Source of the DNA: an uncultured Treponema sp.
GTDB lineage: Bacteria; Spirochaetota; Spirochaetia; Treponematales; Treponemataceae
DNA length: 36,379 nt
Direction: 5' to 3'
Assembly (NCBI GenBank): GCA_946061765.1
Contig: CAMGTC010000002.1
Location: 1 to 36,379, forward strand
Below, piece by piece: positions 16,890 to 26,848 of the stretch. How positions within the stretch are numbered: position 1 is the first letter of the stretch; each line of letters opens with the position of its first letter. Both the position numbers and the translations under genes were made by a program. The notes below the pieces were generated by a model that had not been told where the DNA came from, searched no databases, and worked only from the letters and a program-made list of their open reading frames with translations.

Positions 16890-18665
16890 TTAAAAGAAGT
16901 CTTTGAAATATGCCATTTCTTCGTGATCTGGAAGTGGAACTACAAGAGAGCGGTCCAGCATTCTATTTCCATTTTCACAGGCTGTTTCAGAAATCATACA
17001 GCAGGCATGACAAGCTGCACCATTGATAGTTTCAGAATCTGGTTCTTTATCAAGACATTCTGGATCTGTAGTACAGGTTAATGCATTCTCCAGAGCACCT
17101 TTTAAAAGGCCAAAGAATTTTTCTTTTTTACCAAGCTGAACAAGACCCCCTAGAGATCCTTCCTTATCGGCTGCTCCTGTGTAAATTAAAAGACCATGCA
17201 TATCTTCATTTGCATAAATACGTTCATGCATAGAAGATGAAGAGTATCCTGCCTGCATTGCCATTTCTTTAATAAGAATATGAGCCAGTGTGTGGAGCAG
17301 TACATAGACGGCATTTCGAGCTTTCATGTTCTGCCAGCCTCTAGACTTTGTATATTCATTATATGACTGAGCAAAGTTCGTTGAACGCTCTGAAACTTTT
17401 TTTATATTTAACCATTGTTTAAGATAATCCTCGTTCAGAACAAGAAAGAATCCTTCACCATTAATTTCTGTCGCCGGGAGCCATTTGTCATCATCATCAA
17501 TAGAAAGACGGCAAGTATGAGCATCATCACTTGATTCTGGCTCAGGTGAAACAACTCGTGTATATCCTAAAAGAACCATTACTTCTCGTAATCTATGAAT
17601 TAAAATCATTCTCGAGAAAAACTTATCAAGACCAGAATACAATTCTTCCTCGGTTGCCTTAAAATATGGATATTCTTTTTTAAGAGCAACTTTCTGATGA
17701 TTAACAATTGTCTGATATTCAAGTTCTTTTAGTTCTTTCTTTTCTTTTGTATCAGAGTCCATTGTTGCAAGAGCTTTATCAAACTGTTCCCGAGTATATC
17801 CTTTTGGTTTGAAATAACTGTCGACAACAGTTTGCAGTACCATGTTTTTTGAGGTATCATCAGGCATTTTACGAGCTAAGTCTATTTGTTGAATATGAGC
17901 CATAATTAAATCATAAATCTCATCATTCCAAGGCGGAATTGAGATAGCACTTCTTGTTACTCCAAAGTAAACATTTGAAGCACCCCTCTGAGAACCAATA
18001 GCATCACAATTACATTTTTTGAATTTCTCACCTGGCTTGTGTGGAAATCTGCCTGTACATGTGAACTTTGCAGTTAATGCACCAAGCATTGAACGGCTTG
18101 CCCCACATTTTGTGCATTTTACCCACAGTTCACCAAGAGTTGAATTCTTTCTTGATGTCTGAAGAACTAAATCTCCATCGCAGTTACCACCACTATGAAC
18201 CCATTCGCTCCATGGAAAATCATCCATATGTCCGTTCGGACAGATGGTAATAAATCTTGCTGGGAAAGCCTTGAAAAACTTTGATTTACATTTCGGACAG
18301 ATAACTTCTCCTGGAAATTTTTTATATGTTTCTAAATCAAAATTCCCGTCTTTTCGAATATCAAAAAGATTCTGACATTTTGGATTGGAACAGACATGAT
18401 AAGAAGGAAAGGAAACGGCAGGTAATCCATATGGCTTACCTTCTTTATTCTTTGAATCTTTCGTATTTGGTTTGTAGAAATGATGAACATGAAGGTAGTT
18501 AGCCAGACGTGCATCAAATATTTCATCACCTTTACTGTTCTGATCCCAGTATTTTGTATCAAGAATAGTCAAAGAGTCATTAATTGAATCCAGAATAGCT
18601 CCTGGTCCAAACGTTGTAATAAACTGATTAGGTCTAACTTCTGCAAGTTTTTCATTAAAAGCCAT
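16890..18665 (-). CDS. drmB: DISARM DUF1998 protein DrmB
   Basis: RPNQFITTFGPGAILDSINDS N-terminus, multiple CxxC zinc clusters, C-terminal HTLAHILIKEMAMQAGYSSSSMHERIY...CHACCMISETACENGNRMLDR. Confidence 0.88.
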   Translation of the reverse strand: MAFNEKLAEVRPNQFITTFGPGAILDSINDSLTILDTKYWDQNSKGDEIFDARLANYLHVHHFYKPNTKDSKNKEGKPYGLPAVSFPSYHVCSNPKCQNLFDIRKDGNFDLETYKKFPGEVICPKCKSKFFKAFPARFITICPNGHMDDFPWSEWVHSGGNCDGDLVLQTSRKNSTLGELWVKCTKCGASRSMLGALTAKFTCTGRFPHKPGEKFKKCNCDAIGSQRGASNVYFGVTRSAISIPPWNDEIYDLIMAHIQQIDLARKMPDDTSKNMVLQTVVDSYFKPKGYTREQFDKALATMDSDTKEKKELKELEYQTIVNHQKVALKKEYPYFKATEEELYSGLDKFFSRMILIHRLREVMVLLGYTRVVSPEPESSDDAHTCRLSIDDDDKWLPATEINGEGFFLVLNEDYLKQWLNIKKVSERSTNFAQSYNEYTKSRGWQNMKARNAVYVLLHTLAHILIKEMAMQAGYSSSSMHERIYANEDMHGLLIYTGAADKEGSLGGLVQLGKKEKFFGLLKGALENALTCTTDPECLDKEPDSETINGAACHACCMISETACENGNRMLDRSLVVPLPDHEEMAYFKDFF

Positions 18666-21600
18666 TAGTTATTCTCCCATAAAAAAACAGTTGCACTCTG
18701 TTCAACATCACGCATTGAGTTCAATGTTGGTTTTTCTTTATAACCAGTTGGTTCAAGTCCATAATATGACATCAATCTCTGCTGAGTATCTTTTTTATAT
18801 CTTGTGTGATAAATCAGATTTCCCTGGGCAGCAAGCTCTTTCCAGGTTGAAATAAAACTGGTTAGTGCTTTTTCAGCTTCGTCATGAGCTGTATAATCAA
18901 CAATATCAACTCTTTTAAGAATTGCCTGAACTGTATTTTGTATTTCTGAATCAGATAAATCTAAAATGGCAGCAGCATTAGATGCTGTTTTTTCATACAT
19001 AAGACGTATTAACGCAATGACAAGAGCGTGTAAATCCCTGTCTATTGCTCTGGCTGCAAATGGAGTTGAAGTTGTTCCTTCTACATAGCGGTACATCTGA
19101 GAATGGAATCCGGCAAAATTTTCATAGTTAGACAAGTCTCTTGGACGGTATGGATTATATAGAGAAAAAATAAGACCTGGAGACTGTCGTCCAACACGGC
19201 TTGTTGCCTGTATATATTCGGCATTCTGTTTTGGTTGTCCAAGAACAACCATAAGTCCCAACCTGTCTACATCCATTCCAACTGCAATCATATTGGTTGC
19301 AATTACGACATCATAACAATCCTGTCGTTCAGCATCTTTCTTGTATGATTTAGCAAGGTTTTCCAGAATTTCAGAAATTTCGTAAGATTTTATACGAGAT
19401 GTGATTTCTTTCTTGCTATAAACGCTCATATAACGGTGAGTCTGATAGCCATACTTATCTATAAGATGATCAATTCGTTTAACAATGTCATCATCAAGAA
19501 GGCGCACTGCACCTCCTAATTCTCGGATACTGTTGAAATAACCAATTAAAGTATAATACGGATCGATATAATCTTCATATTCTGGAGTTTTTGACAACTC
19601 ACTTGCTTTCTGTAAAATAGCAGAATACAAACGGATTAATGTTGTTTTTACAGATTGTCCTGGAACGCAGACTCCCACATATTCACGGAAAGGCTTTTGT
19701 TTTTTTGAAACCATTGCAGAAAGTATACTTTCATCTGCGGTTGCAGGCGGAGTTTCAGGTAAATCAATTTCTTTCATAAAGAATGAATCTCTGATATCCG
19801 TACCACTAGGAGGGAATTGGGCAAATTCAGTTCGTCCATACAAAGTTTTGATCTGCTCGCCTGCATTCTTTATAGTAGCAGTCGAAACAATATATTTAGG
19901 CTTATATCCATCTATCGTACAAAGTTGTTCAATTGCAGTTTCGTATCCACCATATATTGTTCCTAAAGGACCTGTAATCAAATGCAGCTCATCCTGAATA
20001 ATTAACTCCGGCGGATAAAAAGGTCTGCACTCTGTGACTTCTGCTGCTGGAAGTCCTGGCGCTTTATTGTGACTGTTAGCATGGTCTTCTCCCACGGCAA
20101 GATACCCATGTCGTGAACACTTTCTGTTTGCATGTCCAAAGAGAAGACCTACTTTTTCATCCCACGGTAGTCGTGCAAATTTATCTACTGTTGAAATAAT
20201 GACGGTAGGACATTTGCGGTAAATCTCTCGGTCTACTAGATAGACTGGCAAAGATACTTTTTTAGCTTCTGTATAAAGACAATCTGGATTTGAACAGTAA
20301 ATCTTAATGGTTTCGTCATCCGTATTTACATGATAATTATCAGCTGTAAGAGGTCTACCGCAATAAGGACATTTTACGAGCTGGCTTGAAACCATTCTCA
20401 TAAACTTTTTCTTCTTAAAATCGTCCTTATATTCTGTAAAATCGTTTGGAGTAAGCTGCCCTCCGACCCAGAATCCAATTGAAATACGTTCAGTACCAAA
20501 AATTGGAGTTCCTTTCTTTTCATAAGAGTTGCGGATAGTTTCCATTGCAATTATGAGTTTTAAAAGACGGTCTCTCTGTTGTGTTGTGAGCAGTCTCAAT
20601 GTATAACGCAGAAATACTGTAACTCCACCATCTTTATTATATGTGTCATTTTCATTTGCAGATAAACGGCGAAGTCCCACGGTAAAAGCTATCAAACCTA
20701 AATATGCCTCAGTTTTACCACCACCAGTCGGGAAGTAAAGCAAATCTACTATTTCTCTATCATCTGAAGATTTATCTGCTATACCTGTAAGATTAAGAAG
20801 AATAAATGCAATCTGGAAAGGTCTCCATTCCAGAAGATGACGTGGTTTCCCTTCTGAATCTAGCATAACTTCATTTTTAATGTTATTTCCCTGTATTTTT
20901 GCATATTCTGCAATTGCACGCTGACGATACATTGATTCGTTCATAAAAAGAAAAGCTTTAAATGCCTTTTCATCAGAAGAAAGCAGTTCAATTCCCATTC
21001 GCATTCTTTCTAATGCTTTATTACATTTAGCAATAATAGCATTGTATGTTTCCTGGTTAATTCCTTCTGAAGGAAGTTTATTTACCCATTTCTCGTACAT
21101 AGAAAGTAGTTTATTAAGCTGCTCAAAAGTCCATTCTTTATTATCTGGGAATTTCATTTTATAAGCAGAGAAAGAATATTTTTCTATTTCTTCAATTTCA
21201 GCTTTCACACCTGCAATTTCATAATCTGGAATAAAGCTGCTGCGAACTTCGTTAATAGCGGTTCCTGTGCATTTGTAATTCCATACCGCAGCACACTGTC
21301 GGCCTCTGGCAAACACTGGCCGGCTCTTATAATAAAACTCGTCATCAAGTTCATTCTTACGGCAAATGTATTCGGCAATAAAACTGTCAGCACCATCAAT
21401 TCCATTCAGAATGAGTTCTGTCTGGTACATTGTATTCTGCCATTCAGGAACTTTTGCCCCCGGTTTATCAGCATTCTGAACATATACAGTTACCATCCTG
21501 TAGCCGGTTTCGAGTATTCTGGTAATTATATATAGAAAGATTTTTGGATTTGTCTTTAATGGAACACGATGGGTTGTAGCGACTGAATCAAAATCTATTT

Positions 21601-22117
21601 CTATTGTTTCTGTATTCTGTTTTCTGTAATATTCAAATTTTTTAGGCTTCTTTTTTGAATCCTTATCCTGGTCTGCTCCTTCAGTTTCCTGAGCTTCCTG
21701 TGTGGCAGGAAGAGCAAGTTCAACAGCATTATATGAGCCCCAGTTTACTGTCGCCTGAATTTTTTTTGTTGCTTTATGAACATAGCATGAAACACCAAGA
21801 GAACTTGGCTTCTTAAATTTTTTTCTCTGAACATCATCTGTTTCTTCATAAATAACTTCAGATTCACCGTCTTCTGTCTGATGTTCATCATCTGCTAAGG
21901 TTTCAATATCCTGTCCGCGGTCAAAATCTTCTTCTTCAGAAAAATCTGTATCACTCGGAAACAATATCCCCGCGATATAAGTCTTACTTGGATCTTCGGT
22001 AAGCGGTTTACCGTCGGCACGCGGGCCGATTAAATCTTCACGTACTGCATCTAAAATCTGCTGGCGTACCTGGGCCTGCTTAAAATTATTGTAAAGCTTT
22101 TTTTCCTGCTCTGTCAT
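18665..22117 (-). CDS. drmA: DISARM helicase DrmA
   Basis: VDLLYFPTGGGKTEAYLGLIAFTVGLRRL (Walker A), LIIQDELHLITGPLGTIYGGYETAIEQL (DExH), VSTATIKNAGEQIKTLYGR, NMIAVGMDVDRLGLMVVLGQPKQNAEYIQATSRVGR. AAGGAG SD. Confidence 0.9.
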   Translation of the reverse strand: MTEQEKKLYNNFKQAQVRQQILDAVREDLIGPRADGKPLTEDPSKTYIAGILFPSDTDFSEEEDFDRGQDIETLADDEHQTEDGESEVIYEETDDVQRKKFKKPSSLGVSCYVHKATKKIQATVNWGSYNAVELALPATQEAQETEGADQDKDSKKKPKKFEYYRKQNTETIEIDFDSVATTHRVPLKTNPKIFLYIITRILETGYRMVTVYVQNADKPGAKVPEWQNTMYQTELILNGIDGADSFIAEYICRKNELDDEFYYKSRPVFARGRQCAAVWNYKCTGTAINEVRSSFIPDYEIAGVKAEIEEIEKYSFSAYKMKFPDNKEWTFEQLNKLLSMYEKWVNKLPSEGINQETYNAIIAKCNKALERMRMGIELLSSDEKAFKAFLFMNESMYRQRAIAEYAKIQGNNIKNEVMLDSEGKPRHLLEWRPFQIAFILLNLTGIADKSSDDREIVDLLYFPTGGGKTEAYLGLIAFTVGLRRLSANENDTYNKDGGVTVFLRYTLRLLTTQQRDRLLKLIIAMETIRNSYEKKGTPIFGTERISIGFWVGGQLTPNDFTEYKDDFKKKKFMRMVSSQLVKCPYCGRPLTADNYHVNTDDETIKIYCSNPDCLYTEAKKVSLPVYLVDREIYRKCPTVIISTVDKFARLPWDEKVGLLFGHANRKCSRHGYLAVGEDHANSHNKAPGLPAAEVTECRPFYPPELIIQDELHLITGPLGTIYGGYETAIEQLCTIDGYKPKYIVSTATIKNAGEQIKTLYGRTEFAQFPPSGTDIRDSFFMKEIDLPETPPATADESILSAMVSKKQKPFREYVGVCVPGQSVKTTLIRLYSAILQKASELSKTPEYEDYIDPYYTLIGYFNSIRELGGAVRLLDDDIVKRIDHLIDKYGYQTHRYMSVYSKKEITSRIKSYEISEILENLAKSYKKDAERQDCYDVVIATNMIAVGMDVDRLGLMVVLGQPKQNAEYIQATSRVGRQSPGLIFSLYNPYRPRDLSNYENFAGFHSQMYRYVEGTTSTPFAARAIDRDLHALVIALIRLMYEKTASNAAAILDLSDSEIQNTVQAILKRVDIVDYTAHDEAEKALTSFISTWKELAAQGNLIYHTRYKKDTQQRLMSYYGLEPTGYKEKPTLNSMRDVEQSATVFLWENN

Positions 22118-22202
22118 ACCGCTTTCTCCTTTAATATCTTACAAAGATTGGTCTTCCACGTTTTTCATCACCATAGCATTTATATTTAGTGTTCAAGTCC
22201 TC

Positions 22203-24005
22203 TCAAGATATTTTTCCATGTTCTTTAATATCCTGTATTCTGAACAACTTATAATAATCACTTTGAGGATTTGGATAGCCTAATTTTACGATTTTGCCAG
22301 AATCAGCATAAATTTCTTCTGACTGGTTTACTGTACAAAGCCATGAATTTCCTTCACGGTCATACAATACAATTCTTGAAGGATTAATCCAGACTTCTTC
22401 ATCTGTTAGAGCTCCAGGTCTGCTACCCATGCGAACATTATACAAATGGGTCATCTTTATCCATTCTAAATGTTCTGCAGATTTAACATATCCAAACATC
22501 ATATAGCGGGAATTATGTTTTTCCATATCTATTTGAGATGGATATTCAGATGGTTCTGAAAGAATTACATTCTCACGTGAATACTCTTTTCCATCCGAAA
22601 GTTCATTCTTATTAGCAGATTCAAGAATAGTCTTTATCTGCTCATCAATTTCATTCTGTTTTAGTTTAGAAAGATTAAAAGGAACAACAGTAAGTCTTAG
22701 TCCAAATTCTCTTTTTATTTCTTCATAAAAGAATGCAGGTAATTCTTTTGTAAATGATTCCGTAGCCGGATAAATTAAAACGAGCCTTGGATGAACATCA
22801 TAAAAGTAACCTTCTCCTAATGAATATTTCTGCCCATAAGCATAAAGCTGATACATATCTGAGATACTCATAAAGTAGTTTTTATCGGGTTTGTTCTCGT
22901 CAATAATTTTCCACTTGGTATCAAGAATTATGTTTTCATAAGAAGTAAAATCAGATTTATCAGCAGATTCAACAAAAATATCAGGCCTTATCTGAAACTT
23001 TCCGTGTTTGTTGTGCTTATCAACAAGATAGTATTTTCTGTGCTGGGTATAAACATTATAACCGGGATGTCTTCTGGTATAACTTTTAAATAAAGCTGCT
23101 ACATAGCTTTCAAACAATTTTTCTGCACTAAATAAAAGAGACTGGTTTACATGATTTCCACTGAATGTTGTAAAACCTCTGTTTAGTAAGAACTGACTGC
23201 TCCAGTGCATTAGGTTGTCGTAACTTGCAAAAAGGCGGTTAGCACTAAGGCTTATCTGTAAGTCTGCATTTATATTGGTGCTTTCTGGTATTTCACTGAA
23301 AACTGCAAGCAGCTTGTAGATACGGGCTTTGTTTGAATTGCTGTATGTGAGCTGAACAAGTTTATTTAGAGTAGATACAATAAGCCTGTTCTGTGGAATA
23401 TTTTCCAGGTATTTTGCATATTCAATCTGAAGATGAGTTTTATCTGTAAGATTTCTGCTTATCTGTTTTTGAACTAGCAGCCTACCTTTTAAGAAGCCTG
23501 AATTTTCCTGAATCTTTGTATAATTCTTTTTAAGACCAGTACGCAGAAGGTTTTCTGTTTCAGATAGATAGTTAGAAATATATACTTCAAGAATCGGAAA
23601 GTTTTCTGATGTAGAAAGATTTGCATTCTGGAAAGACTTTGAATCAGAATCACGAAAGTTCTTTAGCATGTGCAGGAACACTTTTCGGGATTTTTTTATA
23701 TCCTGGTCAGAACGGCTGGAACATCCAAAGATTTTTGGTAAAATTTCTATAGTGCAGCCGTCTTTTGTCTGAATTGTACCGACATAGCGGCTGCATTTTA
23801 TATACTGTCTGCCCTTTTTTTTATGAACAGACATTACCTGTTCAAGGTCATCTGATGTTTTATTTTCAAGAATAAAGTCCCAAAGATTACTAAAGGTTAT
23901 TTCTGAAAGTTCAACCTCGTCTTCTTTGTCATTTAGAAAGACTTTTTCATCCTTTTTTATGAGAGTACCAAATTCATGAATAACAACCAGACTCTGCTTT
24001 TTCAT
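22203..24005 (-). CDS. McrC-like restriction nuclease (R2.LlaJI/McrC type) with C-terminal extension
   Basis: CSRYVGTIQTKDGCTIEILPKIF; RPDIFVESADKSDFTSYENIILDTKWKII PD-(D/E)XK; about 100-residue extension RYMMFGYVKSAEHLEWIKMTHLYNVRMGS... . Confidence 0.83.
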   Translation of the reverse strand: MKKQSLVVIHEFGTLIKKDEKVFLNDKEDEVELSEITFSNLWDFILENKTSDDLEQVMSVHKKKGRQYIKCSRYVGTIQTKDGCTIEILPKIFGCSSRSDQDIKKSRKVFLHMLKNFRDSDSKSFQNANLSTSENFPILEVYISNYLSETENLLRTGLKKNYTKIQENSGFLKGRLLVQKQISRNLTDKTHLQIEYAKYLENIPQNRLIVSTLNKLVQLTYSNSNKARIYKLLAVFSEIPESTNINADLQISLSANRLFASYDNLMHWSSQFLLNRGFTTFSGNHVNQSLLFSAEKLFESYVAALFKSYTRRHPGYNVYTQHRKYYLVDKHNKHGKFQIRPDIFVESADKSDFTSYENIILDTKWKIIDENKPDKNYFMSISDMYQLYAYGQKYSLGEGYFYDVHPRLVLIYPATESFTKELPAFFYEEIKREFGLRLTVVPFNLSKLKQNEIDEQIKTILESANKNELSDGKEYSRENVILSEPSEYPSQIDMEKHNSRYMMFGYVKSAEHLEWIKMTHLYNVRMGSRPGALTDEEVWINPSRIVLYDREGNSWLCTVNQSEEIYADSGKIVKLGYPNPQSDYYKLFRIQDIKEHGKIS

Positions 24006-24008
24006 GGG

Positions 24009-25697
24009 CTATTTTTCCAGATGTACAAGGAACTTTTTAGCAGCTTCTTCTGAAGTTACATCTTTTAACGCATCGTTCAATTTGTAATAAGATTTTTCTT
24101 CATTAAAGTCATCAGTATCGCCCACTGCATTTTTTGCATCTTCATCAAGAACATAGAAGTAATCAGTAGAATGAGAATCTGCATCTTTCAGCTCATCAGT
24201 TTCATTAAGAACCCTGCGGATTTTGTCTGTCTCGTTATAAAAGTATTCTTCCAAAAGAGGAATAATGTTTTCTTTCATAACATTAAGAATTTCAAGGTCT
24301 TTGTTCTTTCCTATAAAGTATGAATGACCAATCTGATGATCCTTATCAAGAAGTGCACGAATACGATTATTAATGTTACGTAATATGTTTTCTGCATTTT
24401 CGTTTTCGTTCTTATCATGAAGACATTTATAATCAGGTAAAAGCTCTTCAAACTTAAATCGGCGGCGTAAAGCTGAATCCAAAAGCTGAATTGAACGGTC
24501 AGCAGTATTCATGGTTCCAATAATCATAAGGTTTGCAGGAACTCCAAAATCTTTTTTGCTGTAAGGCAGTTTTGCAGTCATTTCATATTCGGCACCAAGC
24601 CGTTTTGAACTTTCAACAAGAGAAATCAAATCACCGAATACAGAAGAAACGTTTGCACGGTTAATTTCATCAATACAAAGAAGTACTACCTTCTTATTAT
24701 CAACGGCCTCTTTCATTTTAAGTTTGCGGTTTGCTTCAGAATCTTCAAGACATTTATCTAAAGATGTATAACCTGCAAGAAGAGCTGCTTGTTTACAAGC
24801 TTGATAGAAAATTCCTGGTTCAACACGATACTGAACATCGGTCTGCCCTTCTGGAATAAAAGGTTTTAAGCCCTCTACAAATTCTTCGTAACTGAATGAC
24901 TGATGGAAAGTGGTAACAAAACGATTTTCTTTTGAAATTTTGCTTATATAATCGTTTTGCATTTTGTAGGTTTTTCCTGTACCTGGAGGTCCATAAAGAA
25001 TAAGAGGTTGTTTTTCTATTTTTATTCCAGGTTTAAAACTTAAAAAATAATTTCCTTCGGTATCTTTTGTAAATAAGATTTTATCATTTCCATATTTTAT
25101 AATATCTTCTTTTGTGATTGGTTTCCCAGATTCAATTCCAAGACGGAATCTAATATATTTGCCAAGTTCTTTGTTACCTTCTTGTTCATTATCCTTTGTT
25201 GTTTCTAGAGCTTGACCATTTTCATCTTTTTGAGCTCTTGTAAATATAAAAGTTTTTCCATCATCTGTTTTTATTGAAAATTTTTCTGGACTTGGTGGAT
25301 AAAAATCAGATTCGTATATATCCTGTGGTAATGCTATATAAGCTTCATTTCCTGTTCTGGACTCACTTCTTAGGGTTACTCCATCAGGTGAAAAGCCCCA
25401 TCGGAAACAATATCTAATTTTATCCCCATCAAGTAATGATACTTCAAAAGACTGTTCTTTATTTTCTCCAGTGAGATTTGGATACTCGTGTTGAATGATA
25501 GAAATTAAATCTTTCAATCCACGTATATCAAATTGAATGCACTGATCTGCATGTCCACTATTTTTATTATCTTCTGAAGTAAAGGTACTAATCTGAAATA
25601 AATCAGGTTTTGTAGAATATGCAGTTATTTTCTCATCATGTTTAGAAAAATTTCTATCCATCTTATTAAAATCATCTTTTGTATTAACAAATGACAT
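24009..25697 (-). CDS. McrB-like AAA+ GTPase/ATPase (R1.LlaJI/McrB type)
   Basis: PLILYGPPGTGKTYKMQND, VVLLCIDEINRANVSSVFGDLISLVE, NLMIIGTMNTADRSIQLLDSALRRRFKFEEL. Confidence 0.87.
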   Translation of the reverse strand: MSFVNTKDDFNKMDRNFSKHDEKITAYSTKPDLFQISTFTSEDNKNSGHADQCIQFDIRGLKDLISIIQHEYPNLTGENKEQSFEVSLLDGDKIRYCFRWGFSPDGVTLRSESRTGNEAYIALPQDIYESDFYPPSPEKFSIKTDDGKTFIFTRAQKDENGQALETTKDNEQEGNKELGKYIRFRLGIESGKPITKEDIIKYGNDKILFTKDTEGNYFLSFKPGIKIEKQPLILYGPPGTGKTYKMQNDYISKISKENRFVTTFHQSFSYEEFVEGLKPFIPEGQTDVQYRVEPGIFYQACKQAALLAGYTSLDKCLEDSEANRKLKMKEAVDNKKVVLLCIDEINRANVSSVFGDLISLVESSKRLGAEYEMTAKLPYSKKDFGVPANLMIIGTMNTADRSIQLLDSALRRRFKFEELLPDYKCLHDKNENENAENILRNINNRIRALLDKDHQIGHSYFIGKNKDLEILNVMKENIIPLLEEYFYNETDKIRRVLNETDELKDADSHSTDYFYVLDEDAKNAVGDTDDFNEEKSYYKLNDALKDVTSEEAAKKFLVHLEK

Positions 25698-25703
25698 AGT
25701 ATG

Positions 25704-26804
25704 CTACTCCTTTATATTTGCTTCTATTGATTCATAAGGAATCCCTGCAAAAGTTTTAAGAATTGCCTCAAAGATAATTTTAGCACCTTCACATGGAACT
25801 GCCATTCCAATTTGTTTTCGAATGGACTCTTTAGATCCTTCGAAAATATACTCGTCAGGAAATGTTTGGAGTCTTGCTCTTTCCCGATTTGTTAATGCTC
25901 TATTCTCACTCCAGTGATAAATATGAGTTCCTCCACCACCAGAACCCGTAACTGTATAGGCAGGTTTTGTTGGATCAAGTCTTTTATAAATCTGACTTAT
26001 TTTTGCACCTTTTACATTGAGTTTCAAATGCTCTGGTAACTGTGCGGTAAACGCATTTTCTCCCGGCTTTATGTATTTTAGTCTTTCAATAACTTGATTT
26101 GATTGAGATGTAAATTCATTATTTGGAGAATTTTTTTCAATCGGAGGATTATTGATAGCCTCTTCACAAGTTTTCATTTTATACTGTTTAGAAGATGGTA
26201 TCTTAAATTCAAATGGTAAGTCACTTCTAATACCAACAATAATGACTCGATGTCTTGCTTGTGGAATACCATATTCTTCAAATCTATATAGATTTGGATA
26301 TATTTTATACCCTGCTCCTATCATGTCTTCCTTAATTTTTTCAAAGGCTTTTCCTTCATTAGCACTTTTCAAGCCTCCAACATTTTCAGCTAGGAACCAG
26401 TAAGGATGAAATTTATTAAGAACTTTAATACCATAAGAATAAAGCGGACCATACTTTCCTTCAAAGCCTTTTTGTTCTCCTACAACAGAGAAATCATTAC
26501 AAGGAAAACCAAATGCGAGTGCATCTATCTGTGATAGATTTTCGATATTGAGAGTATGGACATCCTGACAAATTACGGTTGATTTTTTTGACTCATCACC
26601 TTTACATATATTTCTAAAATATGTATCACAAGTTGATTTATCAAAATCATTAGCCCATTCATGAACGATTTTATATTCCGGATTCTCTATTTTAGCGTTT
26701 GTAGCTCCCCATGCTAGACCTCCTGGGCCACAAAACAACTCTCCAAGACGGAAAACCTTTGGATCTAATCTGTCTTCTGATTTTTCTATTTTTATTTCTT
26801 CCAT
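25704..26804 (-). CDS. DNA (cytosine-5) methyltransferase, second copy, with PCN motif IV
   Basis: LGELFCGPGGLAWGA, ALAFGFPCNDFSVVGEQKG, WFLAENVGGLKSANEG, GIPQARHRVIIVG, RALTNRERARLQTFPDEYIFEG, IGMAVPC. Confidence 0.9.
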   Translation of the reverse strand: MEEIKIEKSEDRLDPKVFRLGELFCGPGGLAWGATNAKIENPEYKIVHEWANDFDKSTCDTYFRNICKGDESKKSTVICQDVHTLNIENLSQIDALAFGFPCNDFSVVGEQKGFEGKYGPLYSYGIKVLNKFHPYWFLAENVGGLKSANEGKAFEKIKEDMIGAGYKIYPNLYRFEEYGIPQARHRVIIVGIRSDLPFEFKIPSSKQYKMKTCEEAINNPPIEKNSPNNEFTSQSNQVIERLKYIKPGENAFTAQLPEHLKLNVKGAKISQIYKRLDPTKPAYTVTGSGGGGTHIYHWSENRALTNRERARLQTFPDEYIFEGSKESIRKQIGMAVPCEGAKIIFEAILKTFAGIPYESIEANIKE

Positions 26805-26829
26805 CTATAATATCCTTTCTTTTTCCTTG

Positions 26830-26838
26830 ATTATACCA
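26830..26838 (-). promoter_or_regulatory. Extended -10 element TGGTATAAT, candidate internal promoter for MTase2-McrB-McrC-drmABC
   Basis: Minus strand GATGTGGTATAATCAAGG in the 44-bp gap between the two MTase genes; same TGGTATAAT as at 5621-5629. Confidence 0.5.
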
Positions 26839-26848
26839 CATCAAAGTG

